A stretch of 13,684 bases of DNA from an uncultured Faecalibacterium sp. (lineage in GTDB: Bacteria; Bacillota; Clostridia; Oscillospirales; Ruminococcaceae). The DNA lies in NCBI GenBank assembly GCA_900765105.1, contig CAAFQM010000272.1, positions 1-13,684 of the forward strand. Reading direction: 5' to 3'. This document shows positions 1 through 7,855 of the stretch, piece by piece. Made by a program: the position numbers and the translations under genes. The notes under the pieces are model-generated. The model was not told where the DNA came from. It was given only the letters and a program-made list of their open reading frames with translations, and did not search any database. Every line of letters starts with the position of its first letter. Position 1 is the first letter of the stretch.

Positions 1-330
1 AGCCACCTGACCTACATCGGCGACAGCGATGTGGGCAAGTACTGCAACTTCGGCTGCGGCACCGTCACCTGCAACTACGACGGCAAGGACAAGTTCCGCA
101 CCACGATCGGCGACTACTGCTTCATCGGCTGCAACACCAACCTCGTTGCTCCGGTCAAGGTGGGCGACGGTGCTTACACCGCCGCCGGCAGCACCATTAC
201 CAAGGACGTGCCCGCACAGGCGCTGGGCATCGCCCGCGACCGCCAGACCAATCTGGAAGGCTGGGCCGCTCCCAAGATGGAAGCCTACATTGCCAAAAAG
301 AAAAAGCTGGAAAACGAGCAGAGCAAGTAA
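1..330 (+). CDS. glmU: GlmU C-terminal acetyltransferase domain (5' end outside window)
   Basis: This is the last 109 residues of the bifunctional GlmU protein, which acetylates glucosamine-1-phosphate and then uridylylates it to UDP-GlcNAc in the cytoplasm, feeding peptidoglycan synthesis. The reading frame is open from base 1, so the true start lies outside the window. Visible are the hexapeptide-repeat turns of a left-handed beta-helix and the family stretch with NFGCGTVTCNYDGK, followed by IGDYCFIGCNTNLVAPV, GAYTAAGSTITKDVP and a terminal ARDRQTN. These match the acetyltransferase active-site region of GlmU rather than a generic hexapeptide transferase. The tail is Lys/Glu-rich, as is common in the family. 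No terminator follows it, so it is probably co-transcribed with the small ORF 45 bases downstream. Confidence 0.95.
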   Translation, partial: SHLTYIGDSDVGKYCNFGCGTVTCNYDGKDKFRTTIGDYCFIGCNTNLVAPVKVGDGAYTAAGSTITKDVPAQALGIARDRQTNLEGWAAPKMEAYIAKKKKLENEQSK

Positions 331-375
331 GCGGTATCGTTCTGAACAGTAGAGAAGGGAATTCTCATCACAGCT

Positions 376-528
376 ATGGAATATTACTATCTTCTGTCCG
401 AACAAAAGAAGCTCACCGAGAAGCTGTTGGAAGAAACCATTGCCCTGAAAGAGCAGCAGAAACTCACCAATGCTCTGCTGGAAGATCTGCTTACTGTCCT
501 GACACAGAATCCCGATTCATCTGATTGA
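376..528 (+). CDS. Small 50-residue coiled-coil protein, function unknown
   Basis: I do not recognise this family. The ORF starts at ATG 376 with a purine-rich stretch (AGAAGGGA, 353-360) about 15 bases upstream, which is rather far for a ribosome site. It ends at TGA 526-528, sixteen bases before a strong terminator. The product is predicted to be one amphipathic helix: after a short MEYYYLLS head, residues 9-25 and 26-42 form two copies of a 17-residue unit (EQKKLTEKLLE and EQQKLTNALLE cores), and the tail is NPDSSD. It has no signal peptide, membrane segment or cysteine. The position between glmU and a terminator, on the same strand, suggests it is the last cistron of the glmU transcript. 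It could be a small oligomerising or adaptor protein; that is speculation. Confidence 0.6.
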   Translation: MEYYYLLSEQKKLTEKLLEETIALKEQQKLTNALLEDLLTVLTQNPDSSD

Positions 529-543
529 TCCTGCATTTTTCAA

Positions 544-577
544 AGCCTGCTTCTTACTGAGAAGCGGGCTTTTTCTT
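544..577 (+). terminator. Rho-independent terminator after the glmU / small ORF unit
   Basis: An 11-bp stem (544-554 with 560-570, one G-T wobble) has a 5-base loop and is followed at once by a T-rich run. It closes the glmU transcript before the pth promoter. Confidence 0.88.
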
Positions 578-586
578 ATAAATGGA

Positions 587-615
587 TTTCTTTTTTCGCG
601 CGCGCATGTTATAAT
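587..615 (+). promoter_or_regulatory. Extended -10 sigma-A promoter of pth-mfd
   Basis: TGTTATAAT at 607-615 is a perfect -10 with a TGN extension. The -35 position, 17 bases upstream (587-592, TTTCTT), is poor, as is usual for extended -10 promoters. It lies between the upstream terminator and the pth start. Confidence 0.6.
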
Positions 616-658
616 ATCATATTGTTCGAAATCTTATCAGAAACAATAAAGGAACTCT

Positions 659-1237
659 ATGAATACAAATGACATCTGGCTCATTGCCGGTCTGGGCAAT
701 CCGGAGCCGAAGTACGACGGCACCCGCCACAATGCGGGCTATGCCGCACTGGACTACCTCGCCGACAAATGGGGCATTTCCGTCTCCAAGACAAAATTTC
801 AGGGTCTGTGGGGGCAGGGCGAAGCGGACGGCCACAAGGTCGTGCTGCTCAAGCCCCTGACCTACATGAACCTTTCGGGCGATTCCATCGCCCCCATGGC
901 GGCATTCTTCAAGATTCCCGCCGACCACGTCATCGTCCTGTGCGATGATATCACGCAGGCTCCCGGCAAGCTGCGCATCCGGCCCTCCGGCTCGGCAGGC
1001 GGGCACAACGGCCTGAAGAGCATCATCGCCCGGCTGGGCGGTGAGGGCTTCCCCCGCATCCGCATCGGCGTGGGCGCAAAGCCCCACCCGGATTACGATC
1101 TGGCCGCGTGGGTGCTGGGCAAGTTCCCCGCCGAGGACGCAAAAGCCCTTGCCGACCGCTACCCGGATCTGGAAGCCGCCGCAAAGCTCATCATGGACGG
1201 CAAACTGGGACTTGCACAGAGCAAGTATAACGGGTAA
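659..1237 (+). CDS. pth: Peptidyl-tRNA hydrolase
   Basis: Pth cleaves the ester bond of peptidyl-tRNAs that drop off ribosomes and so recycles tRNA in the cytoplasm. At 192 residues it has the normal bacterial length. The family signature opens the protein: GLGNPEPKYDGTRHNAGY, with N14 and the catalytic H24. The LLKPLTYMNLSG block carries N71, CDDI supplies the aspartate that supports the histidine (D96), and the GSAGGHNGLKSI block contains N117. All the conserved catalytic and tRNA-contacting residues I would look for are present. The start at ATG 659 is set by AAAGGA at 648-653. The gene follows its own promoter, is 32 bases upstream of mfd and is probably co-transcribed with it, an arrangement common in Firmicutes. 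Confidence 0.97.
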   Translation: MNTNDIWLIAGLGNPEPKYDGTRHNAGYAALDYLADKWGISVSKTKFQGLWGQGEADGHKVVLLKPLTYMNLSGDSIAPMAAFFKIPADHVIVLCDDITQAPGKLRIRPSGSAGGHNGLKSIIARLGGEGFPRIRIGVGAKPHPDYDLAAWVLGKFPAEDAKALADRYPDLEAAAKLIMDGKLGLAQSKYNG

Positions 1238-1269
1238 ATGAGATTTCATTTTCAGAAAGGAGGTCTCCC

Positions 1270-4200
1270 ATGTACGAAGCATTGCTGAAAGCGACCCCGG
1301 AATACCAGAAGGTCGCCGCCAATCTCGGCACCCCAGGCCCCGCCGCGCTGTTCGGCCTGCCGCCCGCAGGCCGCGCCCTGCTGTACGCCGCTTTACAGAA
1401 AGACCTCGGCCGCGTGCTGTGCATCGTGACCCCCGGCGAAGCGGAAGCCACCCACTTTGCGGATGACCTCAGGGCGCTGGGGCTTTCGGCCGAAGTGTTC
1501 CCGCCCCGGGACTTCATGCTGCGTCCGGTGGAAGGCGCGGGCCGCGAGTACGAATACCGCCGCCTTTCGGTGCTGGGTGCACTGGCCGGCGGGCGGCTGC
1601 AGGCCGTGTGCGTGCCTGCCGAGGCACTTTTGCAGTACACTGTGCCCCGGGACGAATTTCTGAAAAACACTCTCACCCTCAAGCCCGGCATGGTATACAA
1701 CCGCGAGGGCCTTGTGGCCCGGCTGTTCGCCGCCGGGTATGTGCGCCGCAGTCAGGTGGACGGCCCGGGGCAGTTCAGCGTGCGCGGTGATATCGTGGAC
1801 ATCTACGCGCCGGACATGCGCCAGCCCGCCCGTGTGGAATATTGGGACGATGAGATCGATTCCATTGCTTCGTTCGACCTTCTGACCCAGCGGCGGGACG
1901 GCGCACTGGAAAAGATCTATCTCTCCCCTGCCCGCGAAGTGCTGTTCGGCGACACGGCCGAGACCGCCGAAGCCCTGCGCGCCGCCGTCAAAAAAGCCCG
2001 CGGCAAACACCGCGCTGCTCTGGAAAAGGCTATGGAAGCCGACCTTTCCCAGCTGGATTCCGGTCTGATGCCGGAGGCCATGGACAAATATTACGGCATC
2101 CGCTACCCGGAACCGGCCACCCTTCTGGACCACCTCAACGCGCCGCTGTTCGTTCTGGACGAGGTGGGCGGCATCCGGGATGCCCAGAAGGCCACCGAGT
2201 TCCGCCGCAGCGAAGAGCTGACCGGCCTGCTGGAAGAGGGCGTGCTCTGCCCCGGGCTGGATGTGCTGTACCAGACCATGGACGATCTTGCTGCGGCTGC
2301 TCAGAAACAGAGCACCCTGCTGTGCGAGAACTTCCTGCGCGGCATGAACGAGTTCAAGCTGAAAGACCTCATCAACGCCGAAGCCTACGCCGCCCCCAAC
2401 TGGAACGGCGACCTTGCTTCCCTGAAAGAGGACCTCGACCCGCTCATTGCGCAGGGGTACGCCATCACCCTGTTCTCCGGCACCCCCAAGGGTGCTGCCG
2501 CCCTGACCCGAGACCTTGCCGACAAGGGCTATGCCGTGAGCATGAGCCGGGACGTATGCCCCGCCAAGGGCCTTGTGCAGGTGCTGCCCGGCCATCTGAC
2601 CGGCGGGTGTACCTTCCCGTTCGCCCATGCAGCGGTGCTTTCCAGCCGGCGGCACGGTTTGGACGAGGAGGCCGCCGCCGAACATAAAAAGCGCAAAAAG
2701 AACAAAAACGCCCTCTCCAGCCTTTCGGACATCAAACCCGGCGACTATGTGGTGCACCAGAATCAGGGCATCGGCATGTACGCGGGCATCCAGCGGCTGG
2801 AAGTGCAGGGCGCGACCAAGGATTACCTGAAGATCCAGTATTCCGGCTCCGACGTGCTGTATGTGCCAGTCACCCAGCGGGACCTGCTGAGCCGCTACAC
2901 CGCCCCCGGCGACGAAGAAAAAGTGAAGCTGGCAAAGCTGGGTGGTGCCGAGTGGCAGCGCACCCGCAGCAGGGGGAAAAAAGCCACCGAAGAGATGGCG
3001 CAGGAGCTGATCGAGCTGTATGCCCGCCGCAGGCAGGCCACCGGCTACGCCTTCCCGCCGGACACCGAATGGCAGCGGGACTTTGAGACCCGCTTTGACT
3101 ACGACGAGACCGACGACCAGCTGAATGCCACCGCCGAGATCAAACAGGATATGGAAAAGGGCTACCCCATGGACCGGCTGCTCTGCGGCGACGTGGGCGT
3201 GGGCAAGACCGAAGTTGCCCTGCGGGCGGCGTTCAAGTGCGTGATGGGCGGCAAGCAGTGCGCCATCCTTGCCCCCACTACATTGCTGGCGTGGCAGCAC
3301 TATAACACCATCCTCTCCCGCATGGAAGCCTTCCCGGTGCGAGTGGAGATGATGTCGCGCTTCCGCACCGCCAAACAGCAGAAAGAGACCCTCAAGGGCC
3401 TGCAGTCCGGTGTGGTGGATATCGTGGTGGGCACCCACCGGCTGCTGTCCAAGGACGTGAAATTCCACGACCTCGGCCTTGTCATCATCGACGAGGAACA
3501 GCGGTTCGGCGTCAAACACAAGGAGAAGCTCAAGGAGAACTTCATCGGGGTGGACATGCTCACCCTGTCGGCAACGCCCATCCCCCGCACCCTGAACATG
3601 GCCATGAGCGGCATCCGGGATCTTTCCACTATTGAGCAGCCGCCCATCGAGCGCCAGCCCGTGGAGACCTTTGTGCTGGAATACAACGACGTCATTCTGG
3701 CCGAAGCCATGAAGAAGGAGCTGGCCCGGGGCGGGCAGGTGTACTACCTGCACAACCGGGTGGACAACATCGAGGCCTGCGCGGCGCATGTGAGCCAGAT
3801 GGTGCCCGGGGCGCGCATCGGCATCGCCCACGGCAAGATGACCGAGGAAGAGCTGAACCCTGTGTGGCAGCACCTGCTGAACGGTGAGATCGATATTCTG
3901 GTGTGCACCACCCTGATCGAAACGGGTATCGATGTGCGCAACTGCAATACCCTCATCATCGAGGATGCCGACCGCATGGGTCTGGCGCAGCTGTACCAGA
4001 TCCGCGGCCGCGTGGGACGCTCGGGCCGCAAGGCCTATGCTTACTTCACCTTCCGCCGGGACAAGACCCTCTCGGATATCGCCCAGAAGCGGCTTTCCGC
4101 CATCCGGGAGTTTACAGCCTTCGGCTCCGGGTTCCGCATCGCCATGCGGGATCTGCAGATCCGCGGCGCGGGCAGCCTGCTGGGCCACAGCCAGCACGGC

Positions 4201-4746
4201 CATATGGAAGCCGTGGGCTACGACCTCTATGTCAAGATGCTGACGCAGGCCATCGCCCGGGCTAAGGGCGAGCCGGTGCAGCGGGACAAGAGCGACTGCC
4301 TTGTGGACCTGCGGGTGGACGCCTTTATCCCGGAAAAATATATCTCGGACGGAGCAGGGCGCATCGAAGCCTACAAGCGCATCGCCGCCATCCAGACTCC
4401 CGAGGACGCCGCCGACGTGCTGGATGAACTGATCGACCGCTACGGCGACCCGCCGCCCTCGGTGAGCGATTTGGTCAATGTTTCGCTGGTGCGGGTGCAG
4501 GCTGCCGCCGTGGGCGTATACGAGGTGACCCAGAAAAAGGATCTCCTCACGCTCAATCTGGAAAGTCTGGACGTGCCCATGATCCGCGGCCTGCTGGTCG
4601 CCTTCAACGGCCGGGTCACGGCCGGAGCCGGCAGCAGGCCCTACCTCTCGGTCGTTCTCCAGCCCGACGAAAAGCCGCTGGAACTGCTGCAGAGCATTCT
4701 GCAGGCGATGGCAGATATCTCAAACAATAAGGAGCAACACACATGA
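1270..4746 (+). CDS. mfd: Transcription-repair coupling factor Mfd
   Basis: Mfd is a DNA translocase that removes RNA polymerase stalled at lesions and recruits UvrA. The 1158 residues give the full domain order. A UvrB-like N-terminal module covers roughly 1-470 and includes the DIVDIYAPD stretch. The RNA-polymerase interaction domain is at about 488-560 (GDYVVHQNQGIGMYAGI and the LYVPVTQRDLLSRY stretch). The RecG-like motor carries Walker A GDVGVGKT (640-647, K646), Walker B DEEQ (741-744) and motif VI QIRGRVGRSGR (910-920). The TRG-type motif AMRDLQIRGAGSLLG lies near 958-971, and the C-terminal TRCF domain is at about 1010-1110. An ideal AAAGGAGG (1256-1263) precedes the ATG. Its stop overlaps the next gene's start by four bases (ATGA), so the lipoprotein is translationally coupled to it. 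Confidence 0.98.
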   Translation: MYEALLKATPEYQKVAANLGTPGPAALFGLPPAGRALLYAALQKDLGRVLCIVTPGEAEATHFADDLRALGLSAEVFPPRDFMLRPVEGAGREYEYRRLSVLGALAGGRLQAVCVPAEALLQYTVPRDEFLKNTLTLKPGMVYNREGLVARLFAAGYVRRSQVDGPGQFSVRGDIVDIYAPDMRQPARVEYWDDEIDSIASFDLLTQRRDGALEKIYLSPAREVLFGDTAETAEALRAAVKKARGKHRAALEKAMEADLSQLDSGLMPEAMDKYYGIRYPEPATLLDHLNAPLFVLDEVGGIRDAQKATEFRRSEELTGLLEEGVLCPGLDVLYQTMDDLAAAAQKQSTLLCENFLRGMNEFKLKDLINAEAYAAPNWNGDLASLKEDLDPLIAQGYAITLFSGTPKGAAALTRDLADKGYAVSMSRDVCPAKGLVQVLPGHLTGGCTFPFAHAAVLSSRRHGLDEEAAAEHKKRKKNKNALSSLSDIKPGDYVVHQNQGIGMYAGIQRLEVQGATKDYLKIQYSGSDVLYVPVTQRDLLSRYTAPGDEEKVKLAKLGGAEWQRTRSRGKKATEEMAQELIELYARRRQATGYAFPPDTEWQRDFETRFDYDETDDQLNATAEIKQDMEKGYPMDRLLCGDVGVGKTEVALRAAFKCVMGGKQCAILAPTTLLAWQHYNTILSRMEAFPVRVEMMSRFRTAKQQKETLKGLQSGVVDIVVGTHRLLSKDVKFHDLGLVIIDEEQRFGVKHKEKLKENFIGVDMLTLSATPIPRTLNMAMSGIRDLSTIEQPPIERQPVETFVLEYNDVILAEAMKKELARGGQVYYLHNRVDNIEACAAHVSQMVPGARIGIAHGKMTEEELNPVWQHLLNGEIDILVCTTLIETGIDVRNCNTLIIEDADRMGLAQLYQIRGRVGRSGRKAYAYFTFRRDKTLSDIAQKRLSAIREFTAFGSGFRIAMRDLQIRGAGSLLGHSQHGHMEAVGYDLYVKMLTQAIARAKGEPVQRDKSDCLVDLRVDAFIPEKYISDGAGRIEAYKRIAAIQTPEDAADVLDELIDRYGDPPPSVSDLVNVSLVRVQAAAVGVYEVTQKKDLLTLNLESLDVPMIRGLLVAFNGRVTAGAGSRPYLSVVLQPDEKPLELLQSILQAMADISNNKEQHT

Positions 4747-5861
4747 AAAAGAAACTTCTCGCGCTGGTATGCGCACTGGCACTGGTGTTCAGCCTTGCAG
4801 GCTGCACCATCTCCACTCCGGACACCGTGGGTTCCATCGGAGACTTCACTGTCACTTCCGGCATGTACCTTCTGGCACAGTTCGGCGCTTATCAGCAGGC
4901 GGCCCAGCTTGCTGGCACCGATCAGGACGCCACGGATGTCAAAGCCTTCCTGAAAGAGACCATCACCACCGATTCTGACAGCGGCGACACCGCCGTGGTC
5001 AGCGATTATGTGGCCGACCAGACGCAGAAAACGCTGGAGACCCTCGCCGCCGTGGATGCCCGCTTCAGGGAGCTGGGCGGCAAGCTGACCGACGAGCAGA
5101 TCGCTTCTGCCGACAGCTATGCCCAGCAGATGATGGACCAGTACGGCGACACCTACACTGCCAACGGCATCGGTCTGGAAACGCTCAAATCCTTTGAGCG
5201 CCTTCAGATGGAGCACACCCTGCTGCTGGACATGGTCTACGGCCCGGACGGCGAGACCCCCGTGGACGATGACGAGCTGACCAGCCATCTGGATGACAGC
5301 ATGTACGAGATCGGCTACATCAACATCCCGCTGTACAACACCAGCACTTATGCCTTTGCCGATGACGACCAGAAGGCCCAGATGCTGCAGCTGGCCGAAG
5401 CTGCTGCCGACAGCGCCAACGCCGCTGAAGCCGAGACCGTCTCGGATCAGTTCAGCGCCCTGCACGCTGCTGCGCAGGCTGCCCTGCCGGACATCTACGC
5501 AGTGCTGAGCGCCGATGTTCCCGATGACGCCGCCAGCATCCAGAACGAGCTGCTGACCGAAAGCGACCTGACCTCGGTCTTTACGCAGGACGGTGCCGCC
5601 GATGCTCTGCGCGGCCTTGCCTACGGCGAAGCCGCTGCCGTGCAGCTCAACAGCTACAGCCTGATCCTGATGGTCCGCGCGGACCCGCTGAGCGTCTCTT
5701 CTCTGGATGACCTGCGCAGCCAGATCCTCAGCGACATGAAGGGTGACGAGCTGAACGATGGCCTTGCTTCCTACGGTGCCGGGCTTGACCACAGCCTCAA
5801 CCGTTCTTCCATGAACAAGCTGCCTGCTTCCAAGATCGTGAACAACAGCTCCAACAGCTGA
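4743..5861 (+). CDS. Secreted lipoprotein, SurA/PrsA-like foldase with degenerate isomerase region
   Basis: The 372-residue product starts with a lipoprotein signal peptide: KKK, a hydrophobic stretch to residue 19, and lipobox L18-A-G-C21, so mature Cys21 should be lipid-anchored outside the membrane. The following segment (VGSIGDFTVTSGMYL and the helices to about 165) resembles the SurA/PrsA N-terminal chaperone domain. Residues about 187-315 occupy the place of a parvulin peptidyl-prolyl isomerase: YEIGYINIPLYN could be its first strand and the GEAAAV...LILMVRAD region its last. However, the conserved histidines and Gly-Phe core are not visible. I infer a holdase-type foldase rather than an active isomerase. 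The protein is very acidic and Ala-rich. AAGGAG at 4729-4734 and the ATGA overlap with mfd set the start. A plain mfd-linked lipoprotein of unknown function is the alternative. Confidence 0.72.
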   Translation: MKKKLLALVCALALVFSLAGCTISTPDTVGSIGDFTVTSGMYLLAQFGAYQQAAQLAGTDQDATDVKAFLKETITTDSDSGDTAVVSDYVADQTQKTLETLAAVDARFRELGGKLTDEQIASADSYAQQMMDQYGDTYTANGIGLETLKSFERLQMEHTLLLDMVYGPDGETPVDDDELTSHLDDSMYEIGYINIPLYNTSTYAFADDDQKAQMLQLAEAAADSANAAEAETVSDQFSALHAAAQAALPDIYAVLSADVPDDAASIQNELLTESDLTSVFTQDGAADALRGLAYGEAAAVQLNSYSLILMVRADPLSVSSLDDLRSQILSDMKGDELNDGLASYGAGLDHSLNRSSMNKLPASKIVNNSSNS

Positions 5862-5875
5862 TTTTTTGCAATGCC

Positions 5876-5935
5876 AAAGCCCCTGCGTTTTCCACCGGCT
5901 TCCATGCCGGTTGTGGAAAACGCAGGGGCTTTTTT
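5876..5935 (+). terminator. Strong terminator between convergent genes
   Basis: A perfect 20-bp stem (5876-5895 with 5913-5932) is capped by a smaller CCGGC/GCCGG hairpin and followed by a T run on the + strand. On the - strand the stem is followed by only three Ts, so it serves the lipoprotein transcript best, although it sits at the end of the convergent glycosidase gene too. Confidence 0.9.
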
Positions 5936-5940
5936 GGGTT

Positions 5941-7710
5941 TTACCGTGTCACTTTTGCAAACTCAGCCGCAAGGGCTGCATTCACCGAGCGGACCGCGTT
6001 GGCATCCGGCTTTATCTCGGTGCGGTCGTAGGTGAACAAGCCGTTCACCTCGTCCTCCACATCGGTCAGCTGAGTGTACACCAGCGCCGAAAGCCCCTTT
6101 TGCAGCTGAGGCAGCAACGTGCCGAGCTGCAGCTTTTTGTAGCGGGTGGTCAGTTCGGCGCGACTCTTTGCGGTACCGTAGCCGTAGGTTTTTCCGTCCG
6201 GTTCGTGGCCGGGCATGGGCCACGCAATGCCGCCGTACTCGCTGAGCGCCACAGTGCGGCTTTTGGGCTTTACCCGCAGCGGATAGAAATAGTTGTGCAG
6301 GGAGTACACGTCTCCCCCGCCCTGATCGTACCAGCCGCTGGCCTCGTCCACAAGGCGGGTATCGTCCAGCGCCCGGACAGCCTGCACCGCGCCCGCCGCA
6401 TCGAACTGCCCCCACCCTTCATTGAAGGGCACCCAGCAGCCGATGCACGGATGCGCTGAAAGCGCCTGTACCGCGGCTTCCAGCTCACAGCGGTATGTTT
6501 CCCGGGAAGATGGCTTTCCGCGGCTCAGCAGGCCCCACAGCGGCTCTGCATCGGGCAGACGGCGCAGCAGCGGCTGCAGCACGTTGGTCAGATAGGTGAC
6601 GAACCACAGATTGTACCGGCTGCCGCCATTGACGATGTCCTGCCAGACCACCAGCCCCAGCTTATCGCAGTGGTAATACCAGCGCTGCGGCTCGATCTTT
6701 GCGTGCTTGCGCAGCAGGTTGAAACCCAGCGCTTTCACCTCGCTCAGCTCCCGCTCCACCGCCGCATCCGACGGCGGAGTGTACAGGCCATCGGGCCAAT
6801 AGCCCTGATCCAGCAGGCCGTTGAGCAGGATGGGCTTGTCGTTCAGGCAAAAGCGCAGTACGCCTTTTGCATCCGGCGCGCAGCTCCACTTACGCAGGGC
6901 AAAGTAGCTGTGCACGGTGTCACAGTCTTCTTCTCCGCCCTGCGTGGTACCCACGGTCAGGTCGTACAGGAACGGCGTGTCCGGGCTCCAAGGGAAGAAA
7001 TGCTCTTCGGTGATCAGCAGGGTCACTTCGCCATCCCGGTCGGCTTCATCACTGCCCCAGTCCTCGGCAATGGTCACGCCCCCGGCACGCACCACAGCCC
7101 ACAGGTTTACCGCCCCGCCGGGCTGCGCGGTGTGTGCTTTCACGGTCACGGTGCGGGCATCGTAGTCCGGGGTAACGGTCAGGGACTGGATATAGTTTTC
7201 CGGCACACGTTCCAGCCAGACCGTCTGCCAGATGCCGCTCTGGGCCGGGTAGAACATCCCGCCCGGCTTCAGGGTCTGCTTGCCCCGCGCCTGCGTTCCG
7301 GTGTCGGAAGGGTCCTGCACCGCCACCCACAGGCTGTTGTGGCCGGTTCCGTTGAGCTGCTCCGTGATATCCAGCGTAAAAGGCCAGTAGCCGCCCCGGT
7401 GTCCGCCCACCAGATGGCCGTTGACCTGCACCGCGCAGGCATAGTCCACCGCGCCGAAGTGCAGCAGCACCCGGCCGCCCTGCCCGGCAGGCGGAGCAAA
7501 CCAGCGGTGATAGTGCAGCCACTGGCCGGGCTGCAGAGTGCGCCCCACCCCGGAAGCTTTTGCCTCCGGCGAGTAGGGCACCAGAATGTCGCCGTCCCAC
7601 GCAGCAGGGTGGTCTGCCGTGGAAGTGATGGCATATTTCCACAGGCCGTTGAGGTTTTCGTAGCTGTCCCGGCGCATGGCCGGGCGGGGGTATTCGGTCA
7701 GAGGGTGCAT
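5941..7710 (-). CDS. Glycoside hydrolase family 2 enzyme
   Basis: This 589-residue enzyme has the GH2 layout: a jelly-roll sugar-binding domain (about 10-170, with NLNGLWKYAI and the VQVNGHLVGGHRGGYWPFTLDIT block), an immunoglobulin-like domain (about 175-275), and a TIM barrel (from about 290). The predicted acid/base is E431 in VPFNEGWGQFD and the predicted nucleophile is E491 in ALSEYGG, so it should be an active retaining exo-glycosidase. There is no signal peptide, so it acts in the cytoplasm on imported sugars. The substrate cannot be settled from the sequence: beta-galactosidase, beta-glucuronidase or beta-mannosidase specificities all occur in this fold. The start at ATG 7710 has AAAGGCGG seven bases upstream. 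It is a single-gene unit with its own promoter, convergent with the mfd run and without a neighbouring transporter or regulator in the window. Confidence 0.9.
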   Translation of the reverse strand: MHPLTEYPRPAMRRDSYENLNGLWKYAITSTADHPAAWDGDILVPYSPEAKASGVGRTLQPGQWLHYHRWFAPPAGQGGRVLLHFGAVDYACAVQVNGHLVGGHRGGYWPFTLDITEQLNGTGHNSLWVAVQDPSDTGTQARGKQTLKPGGMFYPAQSGIWQTVWLERVPENYIQSLTVTPDYDARTVTVKAHTAQPGGAVNLWAVVRAGGVTIAEDWGSDEADRDGEVTLLITEEHFFPWSPDTPFLYDLTVGTTQGGEEDCDTVHSYFALRKWSCAPDAKGVLRFCLNDKPILLNGLLDQGYWPDGLYTPPSDAAVERELSEVKALGFNLLRKHAKIEPQRWYYHCDKLGLVVWQDIVNGGSRYNLWFVTYLTNVLQPLLRRLPDAEPLWGLLSRGKPSSRETYRCELEAAVQALSAHPCIGCWVPFNEGWGQFDAAGAVQAVRALDDTRLVDEASGWYDQGGGDVYSLHNYFYPLRVKPKSRTVALSEYGGIAWPMPGHEPDGKTYGYGTAKSRAELTTRYKKLQLGTLLPQLQKGLSALVYTQLTDVEDEVNGLFTYDRTEIKPDANAVRSVNAALAAEFAKVTR

Positions 7711-7739
7711 GGACTCACCGCCTTTGTGTTGTTGACCTC

Positions 7740-7768
7740 ATTCTAGCACAGGGCAGATGGTTTGTATA
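7740..7768 (-). promoter_or_regulatory. Promoter of the GH2 gene
   Basis: On the - strand, TATACA (7763-7768, -35) and TAGAAT (7740-7745, -10) are separated by exactly 17 bases. The -10 lies about 30 bases upstream of the start codon, leaving a short leader that carries the ribosome site. Confidence 0.6.
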
Positions 7769-7782
7769 GTACAGAGCATAAC

Positions 7783-7816
7783 AAAAAGGCCGCCATGCCA
7801 GACGGCACAGCAGCCT
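7783..7816 (-). terminator. Terminator of the tat operon
   Basis: On the - strand a 13-bp stem (7804-7816 with 7787-7799, three G-T wobbles) has a 4-base loop and is followed by five Ts. It lies about 40 bases beyond the tatC stop. Confidence 0.82.
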
Positions 7817-7855
7817 TTTCAAAATCAGAAAAAATCGATTGTCAGGGGAAGAGCC

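Noticed and set aside
617..1282. A 221-codon - strand frame opposite pth
   Set aside because: It covers the pth promoter and coding region in reverse and has no domain match by eye.
1393..4203. A 936-codon open frame on the - strand inside mfd
   Set aside because: It is antisense to a certain gene with high third-position GC, which removes stop codons from the opposite frame. It has no recognisable domain or ribosome site.
5866..7746. Several + strand frames (5866-6459, 6670-7746) opposite the GH2 gene
   Set aside because: They are shadows of the glycosidase; one begins inside the terminator hairpin.
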